Part shown: positions 44,381 through 54,645 of the stretch, piece by piece
Layout: every line of letters begins with the position of its first letter
Numbering within the stretch: the stretch's first letter is position 1
Source of the DNA: Naganishia liquefaciens
Taxonomy: Eukaryota; Basidiomycota; Tremellomycetes; Filobasidiales; Filobasidiaceae
Assembly (NCBI GenBank): GCA_013423385.1
Contig: BLZA01000005.1
Coordinates: 558,001 to 622,000, forward strand
Reading direction: 5' to 3'
Length of the DNA: 64,000 nt
The notes under the pieces: generated by a model
Databases searched by the model: none
Seen by the model: the letters and a program-made list of their open reading frames with translations, nothing else
Told to the model about the DNA's origin: nothing
Program-made: the position numbers and the translations under genes

Positions 44381-47300
44381 ATGCCGCTCCGCAAGCAGCC
44401 CGCAACCCCAGCCGACAAGGCCGATCCCGAGCATTCCCCGGATCCCTTGCAGATGACGGGCAAGGATCAAAGCGAGGACACGCCGCCGCAGCCGACGTCG
44501 GGGCGAAAGTCGATGCGGTCGCGGTATGTGCCGCCACGGATCAACACGCCGGCGGTAGATGCTTCCCCGAGAACATCGGCGTCGGGAAGGAAAAGGCCAC
44601 AGCTGGATGGGCCCCCAGGACCAGCGGCAGAGGAGCCAGGGGCGACGCCGAGCAAGAGAGCCAAAGTCGTGACGCAAGTACGCAAGGCCGTCGTCCCGGT
44701 CGAGACGCCCGCCAATTCCACGACAAACAGCCTTTTAGAGCAAATGATAGCGACGCAAATGCAGCTCAATTCTCAGCATTCGTCGTTTGGGACAGTATGG
44801 CCGAGTCAATCATCGTCAATCTACCCCTCGGTCCACCCATCAATCCACCCACCTGCAAGCCCAGCGAAAGCCTTGCACCGACCGACTCCGCCGACGCCTC
44901 GACCCTCTAAACCGTCAACCGTAGAGCTCAAGACTCCCAAATCCACCACGCCATCGGTGCCTCGAGTCGCGAAACAACCAGTAGCTAAAGCCGACACTCC
45001 AAAAGCCGAGACGTCCTCATCACGCACTTCCAAACGAACAGACGCCAAAACCGAGTCTGCCAAGAAAGCGAGCGCCAGTAAAGCAAAGATGTCCCCGGCC
45101 AAGAAGAATGCCCCAGAGGCGGTCCCGACCAACAAACGAGCCCCTGCTAAACCGAAAACGCCCAGCAAACGAAACCCCAAGGCCCCGGTGGCGCCCATCA
45201 GGCATTCCTCGAACCCGCTCGACGAAGAATCCCGCCCCGAACCCGCTCATCCGCAGATCAAGCCGACCGAACCCGACGTCTTGCGGGAGCTCGAGGAAGA
45301 ACGAGAGCCGCGGACCGGGGCATCGTTCGACTTGACGTCTGCGCAATCACGGGATGCGTTTCTTCGGAACGAACGATGGCAGCGTGACAAGGAGGCGCGA
45401 AACTTTAATTTCGAGGGAGACGTCAATGAGGGTCGACGTTTGAGGAGCGGCAAGGCGGTTGCTTTGGCGGGAACGAGTGATGTCGGTGATGAGGAAGACG
45501 AAGGGACGATTGGCGATGAAGATGAGGCGGATGAATCCGCGTATGAGGCTGAAGGGAAACGCCATCAAGAGGATCTGTTTGGGCAGACGGATGCCGAGTT
45601 TGTGGCCGACAACGACTACCTTTCGCAGTTGACGTACGACGCTGATATGCCGGTCGAGGCGCAAAAGAGCGGGTTCGCGGATGCGAGCCTGCTCGAAGGG
45701 TCGACACCTCAAGAGGAGGAACCGAGTTCTCGCCTGCTTACCCCATTCGCGAAAAGGGTTTTGCAAACGGTCATCAGTAACCTTGCCGGCTATGAAAGCT
45801 ACTCGGCATCCGGACCCATGACGTTGGAAGAAGAAAAGGATGAGTCTCTGCGGCATCTCGTCAATCTGTTGACGGGCACTGTGGAGCGAGGAGAGGGGAA
45901 CAGCTGTTTGGTCCTCGGTGCAAAGGGCAGCGGCAAGACGAGGGTAAGTTGTTCATGATCAGGGCACCATCCGCCTTGACCGAAACACGACATCCTCTAG
46001 ACGGTCAAAAGAGCTATTTCCATCGTTCGATCCGCCTCGCAGTCGAATGGCAACGGTCATCCCAGCAGCGCCGGTGCCCAGGAAGACCGGAGACCCATTA
46101 TCGTCCGACTCGACGGGCTCGCGCAGACCAACGATCTGCTCGCTATTCGCGAGATGGGCCGGCAGATATCGCTCGGACAAGGCGAGAAGCCGATCGAGGA
46201 CGATGATCAGGATGAGGATGCGGTTCAGGCCGCCGAGGTATGTGTTTCCGTGGCTTGGGCGAGAAGCAAGCGTTGATTCTGACCTTTTCCGATAGACTCT
46301 AGCGCCAACGACGTTACCTGCGCACTTGCTTGCGCACCTTACGGCCCCGTCACCACGAGCGATTGTGGTTATCATGGAGAATTTCGACTTGTTTACGACT
46401 CATGCTCGGCAGGCTCTTCTGTACTGTCTACGTATGTGTTTGATAAATCGACCAAGCGCTCGAAAACTCATCTTTGGTGCGTATAGTGGACGTCGTTCAG
46501 GGTGTCAGAACCGGCCCCGTTGCATCGACAGGCCGGGGTGTTGCCGTCATCGGTGTTACTAGCAGGATGGTGAGTCGTCGTTTGCTGATCACCTGGAAAC
46601 TCATGGCTGACGGGCCTGCAGGATACGACGCTGCTTCTCGAGAAGCGGGTCAAGTCTCGTTTCTCCCAACGCATCTACAGGGTGGTGTCCCCTTTATCCA
46701 GCAATGTGCCGGACACCTGGAGGGCCATCGTGCGCGAGGCGCTCGTGCCCGAAAGCGTCACCCGTCAGATGCCGGGAGGAGCATCAGACACGGACGTTGC
46801 ATGGCTGACGCATTGGGAATCCCAAGTCGATGTCCGTATCATGAAATCTCCAACCGGAGCAGTAATCGCTGATTCAGGTTCCACAGGCTGTGCTCGCTGA
46901 CGAGACTGTCGAGAAAGCGGCGAGACGGATGGTCGACTTGACCACTGACGTGCGGATCTTGTTGCGACCTTTTGTGAGTGACACGGACTGCTCGGGTATC
47001 ATGTGTATTGACTCGGTTGCAGATCCGCCCCGTACAGCAATTCGGTCGGTCAGGCGGGGCCGAACCTCTGCAGCCAGAGACCATCGTGACAAGCATCTCT
47101 GAACAGATGCATAGTACTGGCTGGGGCAAGAAACTGGAAAAGCTACGCGGTTGGTATTCATAAGTGAGGCAGACTCTGATGGGCTCGCGCTGAATACCCT
47201 TTCCAGGCCTCTCCCATCCGTCGCTGGTGGTGCTCATCATTGCCAAACACTTTGCGTTCGCGGGCAAGGAAGAGTTCAATCTCGCCATGGTGGAACACGA

Positions 47301-47655
47301 GTATCAGCGGTTCGCACGAACCCAGCTGGCCGGTAGCGGGCGTGCGCGATGGTCTACGGGCATCTTGGAAACGGCGAGTCGAGACACCGCGCGGGCGATG
47401 AGTCGTGTCCCTGACCCGACTTTATACTTTTTCCTTTTTCTTTTCTGACAGGCATGGAGACACTTGATGCACGTCGGACTGCTCTTCCCGGCGACGCGAT
47501 ACCGCCCGAGTACGAATCCGTACATGCAGCGCTTTATACTGTGCCGCTCGCTCTTGACGCGGAGTGAGATTGTTGCGTACTTCAAGGGCGAAGGGGCCAA
47601 GGTGCTCGGCACGGAGCTTACCGGCTGGGGCCGGACGGCGGGCGGGCACGCGTGA
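44381..47655 (+). CDS. ORC4: Orc4, origin recognition complex subunit 4
   Basis: ORC4 is an AAA+ subunit of the six-part complex that marks replication origins and loads MCM. About seven exons join in frame. The first 480 residues are a disordered basic extension, rich in Pro, Lys, Ser and Ala (KKASASKAKMSPAKK, NKRAPAKPKTPSKRNPK), absent from the budding-yeast protein (529 residues total). The AAA+ part starts at about residue 460 with SSRLLTPFAKRVLQTVISNL and Walker A CLVLGAKGSGKTR. Conserved blocks follow: IIVRLDGLAQTNDLLAIREM, then IVVIMENFDLFTTHARQALL (Walker B position) and GVAVIGVTSRMDTTLLLEKR with VKSRFSQRIYRV. The winged-helix end includes WRHLMHVGLLFP and ends at 47655. The Walker B acidic pair is atypical (MEN instead of DEF). 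Start 44381 is the first ATG. Confidence 0.9.
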
Positions 47656-47724
47656 GGCCCGGGGCCCAAGGCGTATACGTCTGATTCTGTATGTGATACA
47701 ATGTCCCCATCCCCAATCTTTCTT

Positions 47725-48642
47725 TTACTGCGGCGGCGCGATGCCCCACTGCGCGCGGTACGCCTTCATTTGCTCCAACTTGTCCTTCATATCCTCTCGG
47801 CTCTCCATGTAGTTTACGATATCGTCGAGCGCAATGATGGAGACGACGGGAACGTTGAATTCCTTTTCCACCTCTTGCACGGTGGATCCGCTGCCTTGCT
47901 GTCCGCGTTCTTGACGGTCCACGAGCTGGACGATGCCGACGAGTTCGGCTTCAGGGTGGGCCTTGAGGATGGCGATGGCTTCCCTGATGGCTTTCTGTTA
48001 GGGGAGCAAGGAACGGTCAAAACGAGCCCATGGGAGGAGTTGACGCCAAAAGGCGGCGCGACTTACTCCCGAGGTGAGAACATCATCAATGATCACAATC
48101 TTGCCCTTGAGCGGTGCGCCGACCATATCCCCGCCCTCTCCGTGCTGTGTGCAAGCAGGTGAATGAGTCCGTCCGTCATTGCCTGGACCTTTTCCGCCGC
48201 GCGCGTCCGCCCGCCAACTCACATCCTTCTTTTCCTTTCTGTTATAACAATACGCCTTGTCCTTGCCATGCTTTTCATACAGCGTCTGCGCCGTAATCGC
48301 CGCCAATGAGATCCCCTTGTACGCCGGCCCGAACAAGACGTCAAAGTCCGGGATGCGCGAGTTTGCGAGAATGGCCGCAAAGGCGTGGGCGGTACGCGAG
48401 ATGAGGGAGCCAGAGTACAAGAGGCCGGCGTTGAAAAAGTAGGGTGATTGTCTGTGTGAGGATTGAGGGGGGGGGAGGGGGCGCGGGCGTGGGAGTATTT
48501 CGCTTGGTAAGGGGCGGACGAGCAAACGGGACGGGACTGACCTGCCACTCTTCAGTGTGAATTCGCCAAAGAGCAATACGCCCTTGTCCATGGCGGCCTC
48601 GATGAATTGGACCTTGTAGGGCTCGAGCTGTGTGGCGGGCAT
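47725..48642 (-). CDS. URA5: Orotate phosphoribosyltransferase
   Basis: Converts orotate and PRPP to OMP in pyrimidine synthesis; cytosolic dimer. Four exons join in frame. Exon 1 starts [20 protein letters not shown] and [11 protein letters not shown]. Then come [40 protein letters not shown] and [10 protein letters not shown], all typical of the family. The PRPP-binding motif [12 protein letters not shown] is followed across the last intron by [13 protein letters not shown]. The C-terminus ends with [14 protein letters not shown]. About 230 residues, matching yeast Ura5 (226). Introns are about 90 (longest near the middle), shorter elsewhere. Convergent with Orc4 and only 69 bases from its stop. 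Confidence 0.93.
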
Positions 48643-48849
48643 GGTGGGCGTGCGCGTGCGTGTGTGTGCGTGTGTGTGTGTGTGTTTGGGGGGATGCTGG
48701 GTGGGGCAACTTGGAGAATCCATCAGACGAGGGCCATCAAGAGACCGTGGTCGACTCTTTTGCGTGTCTCGGAAGCAAAACCGCGTCCTCTCGAGCGCAT
48801 CCGCCATTCATTCGGGCGTCCTATGGCATATACAACCCCCGCACCCGGC

Positions 48850-50910
48850 CTAGAACACCCGCAAGCCACCCAGCCCGTCATCCGCCCCCGTCCCGTCCCC
48901 AACGCCGCCACCGATACCCATACCCATACCCATACCCATCACCCCCTGATCATCCCTTTCCGCGCCCGCACCCGCGAGTCCCGCACCGCCGAGCAGACTC
49001 GTGAATAACTCGTCAATCTGCTCGGTCGCCCACGATGTCGTCAGCGGGATCGGGACGGTGAAATTTTGGGCCTTTTCGTGGACAGTGTACCTAGAGAAGA
49101 ATCCCCCTTGATGAGCCCAACCATGTCGCCAAGAACCCCCCGCTCCGAAAAAAAAAAACACAAAAAACGCACCGTATCTTCCGGCCTTTGCTGGCCCCGC
49201 GCTCCGCATCCCGCCGCTTCTTCTTCTCGCTCCGCAGCTGTCCCACATCGATCCCCGACGCCGCAGCCCCGCCCGCCGCACGCGCCTCGATCACTTCGCG
49301 CAGGAGCGACTTGTAGAATGCTTCTTCGGCCGTGAATTCGTCTTGCTCGTGCGCACCGGAGAGTGCCTGAGGAGGGGGGGGGGGCAAGGGCGTTGACACC
49401 ATCAGCCCATTGTCTAGTGGGAAAACGCCCGCGCACGTACCTTGCTGTTGAGCGCTCCATCAATCGCTTCCACCACGCCCGTCTGCGCGCCCGTCGTTGC
49501 GGAAAACTTGTTGGCGCCGCCGCCGGCCGCTTTCCCGGCGACCATGGCCTGTTGAATCGACGCCGCTTGGATCTTGGTGCTCCACTTGGTGAGCGTCGTG
49601 AGCACGGTATCGTGGGTCCTGAGCGGTGGAGCGAGTGAGCGCCGTGTGTCGCATTGAATGTGGGGAGAGGTAAAACTCACGCATCCACCATCGCCAACGA
49701 ATCATCCGCGCTCGCACGCCAGTACACCCCTTCGCTCTCGCCCTCGCCCTCGCCCTCGCCCTCGCCCTCGCCCTCGCCCTCGCCCTCGCCCTCGCCCTCG
49801 CCCTCGCCCACTCTCCTTCGCTTCCTCGTCACGCCCCCTTCTCCCGCCTGATGCCCGGGCAGACACGCCGCGACACGCTCCCGCAACGTAAACAAATCCT
49901 CGGACAAGGTCCTCAGCGCGCCGAGGCATGCGGCACGGTGCTGTCCGAGGTGGGTCGTCGGGTCGTCTTGGTCGTCGGATGGGTTGACGTCGTCGGATTC
50001 CATCTGGCAAACGCGGGGATAAAGGGTGAGCCCGGGAGCGGGAAACGCGCCGGGGCGGGGGAGGGGGGGAAAGGGGACGTACCGTGCTGGCTTTACGCTT
50101 GACGCGGGGAACCCTCGAGGCGGCGGTCCATGCTTTTTGAAACGTGATCCGGACGGTCAACAGGTCGTCGAATAGTTTCTTTTTGAATAGCGCAGGATTA
50201 GCGGGGACGCATGACGAGAATGAAGAGGGGGGAGACTTGCCTGTTGGCGGAGAATGGCACGGCCTTTGAGGACTTGTTTGGATTGCGAGGCGCGGAGTGC
50301 CGCGAGGGGGTCTAGGGTTTTTGATGGGACGGAGGTGGGGGGTTGGGGTGTGCGTGTCGGGCGGGCGTCGTTTGATTCCTCGTCTTCGTCTGCCTCGTCC
50401 TCCTCCTCCTCCTCCTCCTCGCTCTCCTCCTCGCTCTCCTCCTCGCTCTCCTCCTCGCTCTCCTCCTCGCTCTCATCATCGTCGTCCCCGCTCTCCCCGT
50501 CACTCGCACCCATCCATCCATCCTCGCCACGCACAATCGTCTCCTCTTCATCCTCACTCAAATCATCATCAAACACCTTGACCTTTTTCCGCCGCGGCTG
50601 CTGCTGCTGCTGCTGTTGTGCACCACCGGCATTATATTTCGCGTCCAATTGGGAAAGCAACCCGGATGTCTTGTCACGGAGCTTTGATTCTCTGCCCCCC
50701 ACGCCCCCTTGAGCGTTCAGCTCGGCGTTAAAAAAAGGTAGACACTCGAACTCACGGGACGATTATTCCCTCGTCGTATTCCGCCTCGCCCGCGACGGTC
50801 CATCCTTGCAGCTCTTCCTCTGCCTCGAGATCCCGCTCGACGACGGGCCGCTCGTCTGCTTCTTCTAGCCGCTTGAGCTGCTGAGCGAGGGTGAGACGCG
50901 GGGCGGACAT
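48850..50910 (-). CDS. BFR2: Bfr2/AATF-type small-subunit processome protein
   Basis: Nucleolar factor for 18S rRNA processing; yeast Bfr2 and human AATF/Che-1. About seven exons join in frame from [20 protein letters not shown]. The second exon has [20 protein letters not shown] and a long acidic block of Glu-Ser repeats. The conserved middle follows: [38 protein letters not shown] and, after a Gly-Glu repeat, [15 protein letters not shown] with [12 protein letters not shown]. The C-terminal Traub domain is seen as [20 protein letters not shown], then SKGRKIR and, after an intron, [16 protein letters not shown] with [14 protein letters not shown]. Two simple repeats are inside the coding sequence. 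About 560 residues, near yeast Bfr2 (534). Confidence 0.88.
49733..49808. repeat. Hexanucleotide repeat (CCCTCG)n encoding Gly-Glu in Bfr2
   Basis: About twelve perfect units, seen directly. On the coding strand they specify alternating Gly and Glu. A multiple-of-three unit preserves the frame when its number changes. Confidence 0.85.
50398..50480. repeat. CTC/GCT-rich repeat encoding Glu-Ser in Bfr2
   Basis: A 12-base unit (GCTCTCCTCCTC) repeated about five times after a run of CTC. On the coding strand it encodes SEEE tandem repeats and polyglutamate. Confidence 0.8.
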
Positions 50911-51155
50911 GGTGGTCGTGGTGTGGGCGCGGGTGTCGTCGGTAGGACGGGGGAGGGACGAGGTGAGTTTGTGAATTATTTGAGAGCGCGCGGGGGTGGA
51001 GGTTTTCGGCGGCCGAGAAGAGGGAGGGAGGGAGGGGTTGTTTACTTTGTCACCACCTGATCGTACGATTTCGCCCCGCGTTGGCTATATCTCACCCGGC
51101 CTGCCTGATCCCGCCCCTTTCCCCTGCCCCTACCCCACCGCCCCCCCCTGAAGCC
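50911..51155. promoter_or_regulatory. Shared divergent promoter of Bfr2 and Sre1
   Basis: 245 bases between divergent starts. GC-rich, with a short AT patch near 50975 and a C-rich, pyrimidine-rich run just before the Sre1 ATG. I could not identify a certain sterol-response element. Confidence 0.4.
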
Positions 51156-54100
51156 ATGGACCCCTTCACAGAGTACATACACCCAGACGCTCCCTGGGAC
51201 GACGCACTGGCGCAGCTCCTCGGCGACAGCAACGCAGGATGGCCGGGAGACGCAGAACCCGGCACTCTGTTCGCCGACCCGCCGCCGCTCGAGGGGTTTC
51301 CCGGTGGGACGTTTACAGGATGGGATGCAGCGAATGCTTTTTTTGGAGGATACGAGGGTGTCTTTGACGGGACGAGTCCATCGGCCAAGAGTGCCGGAAC
51401 GACGGCGACGATGACGACGACGACGACGACGTCGACGTCGAGTTATGCGACCGAGACGACCTACACGGCGAGTCCTTCTGCAGCGGCGCGGGACCATGAT
51501 CTGCGGGTCGTCGGGAACGGGGAGGGAAGCACCGAGGGCGGCGACGGCGATGGCGACGGCGACGGCGAGGCGGACGTAGGATGGGGTGCCGTCGTCGTCG
51601 GACAGGAATGGGGTGTCGCGCCGGGCCTGTTGGGCATTCCGGATCCAGCGACGGCGCTGATGATGAACAAGATGCCGTCGCCGTCGTCGTCGTCGTTGTC
51701 GTTTACGCATGTTCCCGTCGTGCCGTCGATGGGACACGCGACGCCGTTGCCGTTGCCATTGCCGTTGCCGCCTCCGTCTGCTGCGTCCGAGACCGCGCAT
51801 GCTCCAGCCGCCAAGCTACACAACAAGGTACGCCTGTACGCCCCCACCCCCCCCCATCCCATCCCGTCCCGTCCCATCCCGTCCCCACCCTCCCCTAAAC
51901 CCCCAGCTAAACCCCCACCCCGCCTCGGCAGGTCGAGAAACGCTACCGCTACAACGTGAAAAACGCCCTCGAAACCCTGCGCGACAGCGTGCCCCGCCTC
52001 CGTCAAGTTTACGGCACCTCGCTCCCGCTTGAACTCGCCACGACCGATCGGGAAGATGCGCGCGGGCTCATGGGCGGCTTGGAGCCGTTGGGCAAACCGA
52101 CAAAGAAGACGGTCATGCTCGGGGCGAGGCTGTATATTGAACACCTGGAGACGGAGCAGCGCGTGCAGGCGTGTAGACTTGCGCGTGCACAGCAGGCGTT
52201 GCGTGGGAGGATGTGCGACGAGGAAATGAGCGTGTGGGCGAGCGAGACGGAGCAAGAGGTCATGCGCGTGAGGGAAGAGTATGCGCGTTTGCTCGAGGAA
52301 AAGGCAAAGATGCGGGCGGCGGCGCACGCCGGGCCGGGGGACGAGGCCGATCGGGATGAAGAGGACGAGCAAGAGGTCGGGCCGCCGCCGCCGCCGCCGC
52401 CGCCGTCGAAGAAAAGGGCACGAGCCGCGGCGGATCACCAACCGGTGGAGAAGAAACCCCGGCGGACGACGACGACGGCGACGACGACGACACGCAAGGC
52501 TCGGACATCGGTAGCGTCGACGTCATCTTCCGGGACAGCCGCCACCGCCGCCACCGCCGCCGCCACCACCACGGCATTCTACTCGTTTGGCCTCGCCTAC
52601 GTGCTCTTTCCCCGTGCGACCGAGTGGCTCGGGTTCCGTCCGCGGGACGCCTCGACGGCGGCCAACGGGACGGGCGTCAGCGGCGGCAAAGTATTGCTTT
52701 CCATGGACAACGGGGCGTCCTCGGTCAGTGGGCGGGTATCGTCGACCGTGTTGGATATGATCGGGTATCTCGTTCTGGGACTCGTCATCATGGCGGGCGT
52801 GTACCTTTTCAGCCGCAGACAGGAAGAGCTCGAGGAGGAGGAGGAGGAGGAGGACGAGGACCATGATGAATCCGCCTCGACGGATTCGGCTGAACGTTCC
52901 GGTATACAGCGTCTCGCTCGGAGCGTTGGTCTAGGAACCGTCGGCGGCTTGGCCAATGAGATCCTTTATCGAATACCCTTTCTTCATCAAGAGCCCATGC
53001 GTCCATCGACGCAAGCGGCCTGGTACAAACTATACAGCGCTCACGTTGGAAGAGGCAAGTCCCTTGATCGTTCACGGCCGCGACCCGTACTGATGGCAGT
53101 CTTAGGCGTCAAGTATGGCCGCTTGGAATCGCTTCATCTTTCGCTCCATCTCGGCCGACATGCCGACGACGGCGCGGCGTCCGCGATGCTGCACGCATTG
53201 CAAGCCAACGATCTCGCTCGCCCCGACGCCTGGATAAAGGCCCGCAAAATCTGCAACGTACAAGACTCGTCGCGATCTCTGCAAGATGTTTGCGTCTTGG
53301 CCCTGCACGAGGCAGAGCAGTGGCTGAACAAGATCACGCCGACACTGAAGCCGCTCGAGGATATCGCCAACCAGCTCGTCCTCGAGGAACTGGACCACGT
53401 CCTGACCCATCTGTACGTGACCCTCGTCGCGGCCACGTACCCGCACGATTCTGCCGGCACACAGCTCGCCGTTCTCGTCGACAACATGCAAAGCGCCACC
53501 AAAACGACGCACGCTATGCTCGCCGATGCGGCATTCAAGGCCCGGATTCAACGCGTGTTGGCCGCGGTCGAGAAGGACTCCGAGTCGCACGTGCTCGGAC
53601 TCGTCGTGATCGGGCTATGGGGACACCTTGTCGGCCAAGAAGCATCAAGGCAGCGCGCGCTCGCCAACATGTTGATTGCTCAGCAGATACAGCGCCCCGA
53701 TGGGTTGATGACGGATTTGCAGTCGGTCGATATGCTGCTGGCGCTGATCTTGCCGGGCTACAAGAACCCCAAGTCGATCAAGAAACGTACGACGCGGCGT
53801 CCACGCCTATCAGCCACCGCTCAGGAACTCGACAATGTCGCTTCCGTCTGCCTGCGCTACCTCCTCCTGCTCCGATCCGTACCGCAACTGGCCAAACCCG
53901 ACGCACCGCGACAACAACGCCAGAGGTCGAGCATGTATGTACGTCAAGCATGCCTCGAGATCCGGATGTTGCTGGCCCGACCGGCATTCGATACGCGTCC
54001 GGTCACCGATCTCGGTGTGCTTTTCGCCGCCGATGATGGCCGAGCGGCGGGCCCGGCAGAGTCGAGCGATCGTGGCGATGACGACGACGACGACGACGAG

Positions 54101-54241
54101 GAGGAGGCCGAGGACGCAGATTTTGCGCGTCAGACAGAGCGGTTGATCGATCTCATGACGATTGTAGGTTGTCGAGCGGCGTCACGCGCAGGCGGCCGGG
54201 ATGACGATTCAGGGGTGGAGGGTGATCTGGAAGAGTTGTAA
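51156..54241 (+). CDS. SRE1: SREBP-type membrane-bound bHLH transcription factor
   Basis: Fungal SREBP, normally held in the ER and released by proteolysis when sterol or oxygen is low. Two exons (51156-51827, 51932-54241) give 993 residues. Residues 1-224 are an acidic, Ser/Thr-rich activation-type region. The bHLH begins at residue 225: VEKRYRYNVKNALETLRDSV, with the SREBP-specific tyrosine after the EKR core, and closes with KKTVMLGARLYIEHLE near residue 294. A leucine-rich helix, a Pro run and a basic Lys/Arg patch follow. Two hydrophobic segments, near 439 (AFYSFGLAYVLF) and 497-520 (VLDMIGYLVLGLVIMAGVYL), should form the hairpin. The lumen or cytosol tail matches the helical domain seen in fungal Sre1 (RLESLHLSLHLGRHADDGA, SHVLGLVVIGLWGHL). 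It ends in an acidic segment. Confidence 0.88.
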
Positions 54242-54645
54242 TTCATCTTGATTACGTTGTAGATCTACTATGGACTTTTATATACCGATCGTTGTGCTTC
54301 TTGTCTCAAAGCGTTTGACCAGATACCCGCGCATAGATGCGGCCCAGTGTCATTCACCATCTGCTGGTGTACTTATCAACATGAGCAGGGCCTACTCTCG
54401 GCACTCGCCCTACAGTAGTCACGGCATGGCTTTGATTAAAACAAGTATCTTTACAACTGTGTGGTCAACGATAGACGAAGGCGCCAGATCGAAAAATCGA
54501 AGATTGAACGGTGAAGCAGATATACTGAACACGTCATGACGTAAGAATTCGAGCAGCGTGGATACCCAAAAATCAGAAGAGGCCGCAGACTGAACGAAGG
54601 ATCGGATGACGGAACGGTGAAGCAAGGAGACTACACGCCACACGG
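54242..54645. other. Convergent intergenic region between Sre1 and the acyl-CoA synthetase
   Basis: About 400 bases between two stops. Minus-strand frames continue past the synthetase stop in other phases only. No RNA gene or repeat is visible. Confidence 0.45.

Noticed and set aside
46047-46295. Separate small gene inside Orc4
   Set aside because: It overlaps Orc4 exons in another frame and has no start context or family features.
50254-50712. Plus-strand Ser-rich frame opposite Bfr2
   Set aside because: Produced by the reverse complement of the Glu-Ser repeat. The minus-strand frame carries Bfr2 conserved blocks.
52260-53590. Minus-strand frames opposite Sre1
   Set aside because: Antisense shadows of the SREBP exon, with no family motifs.
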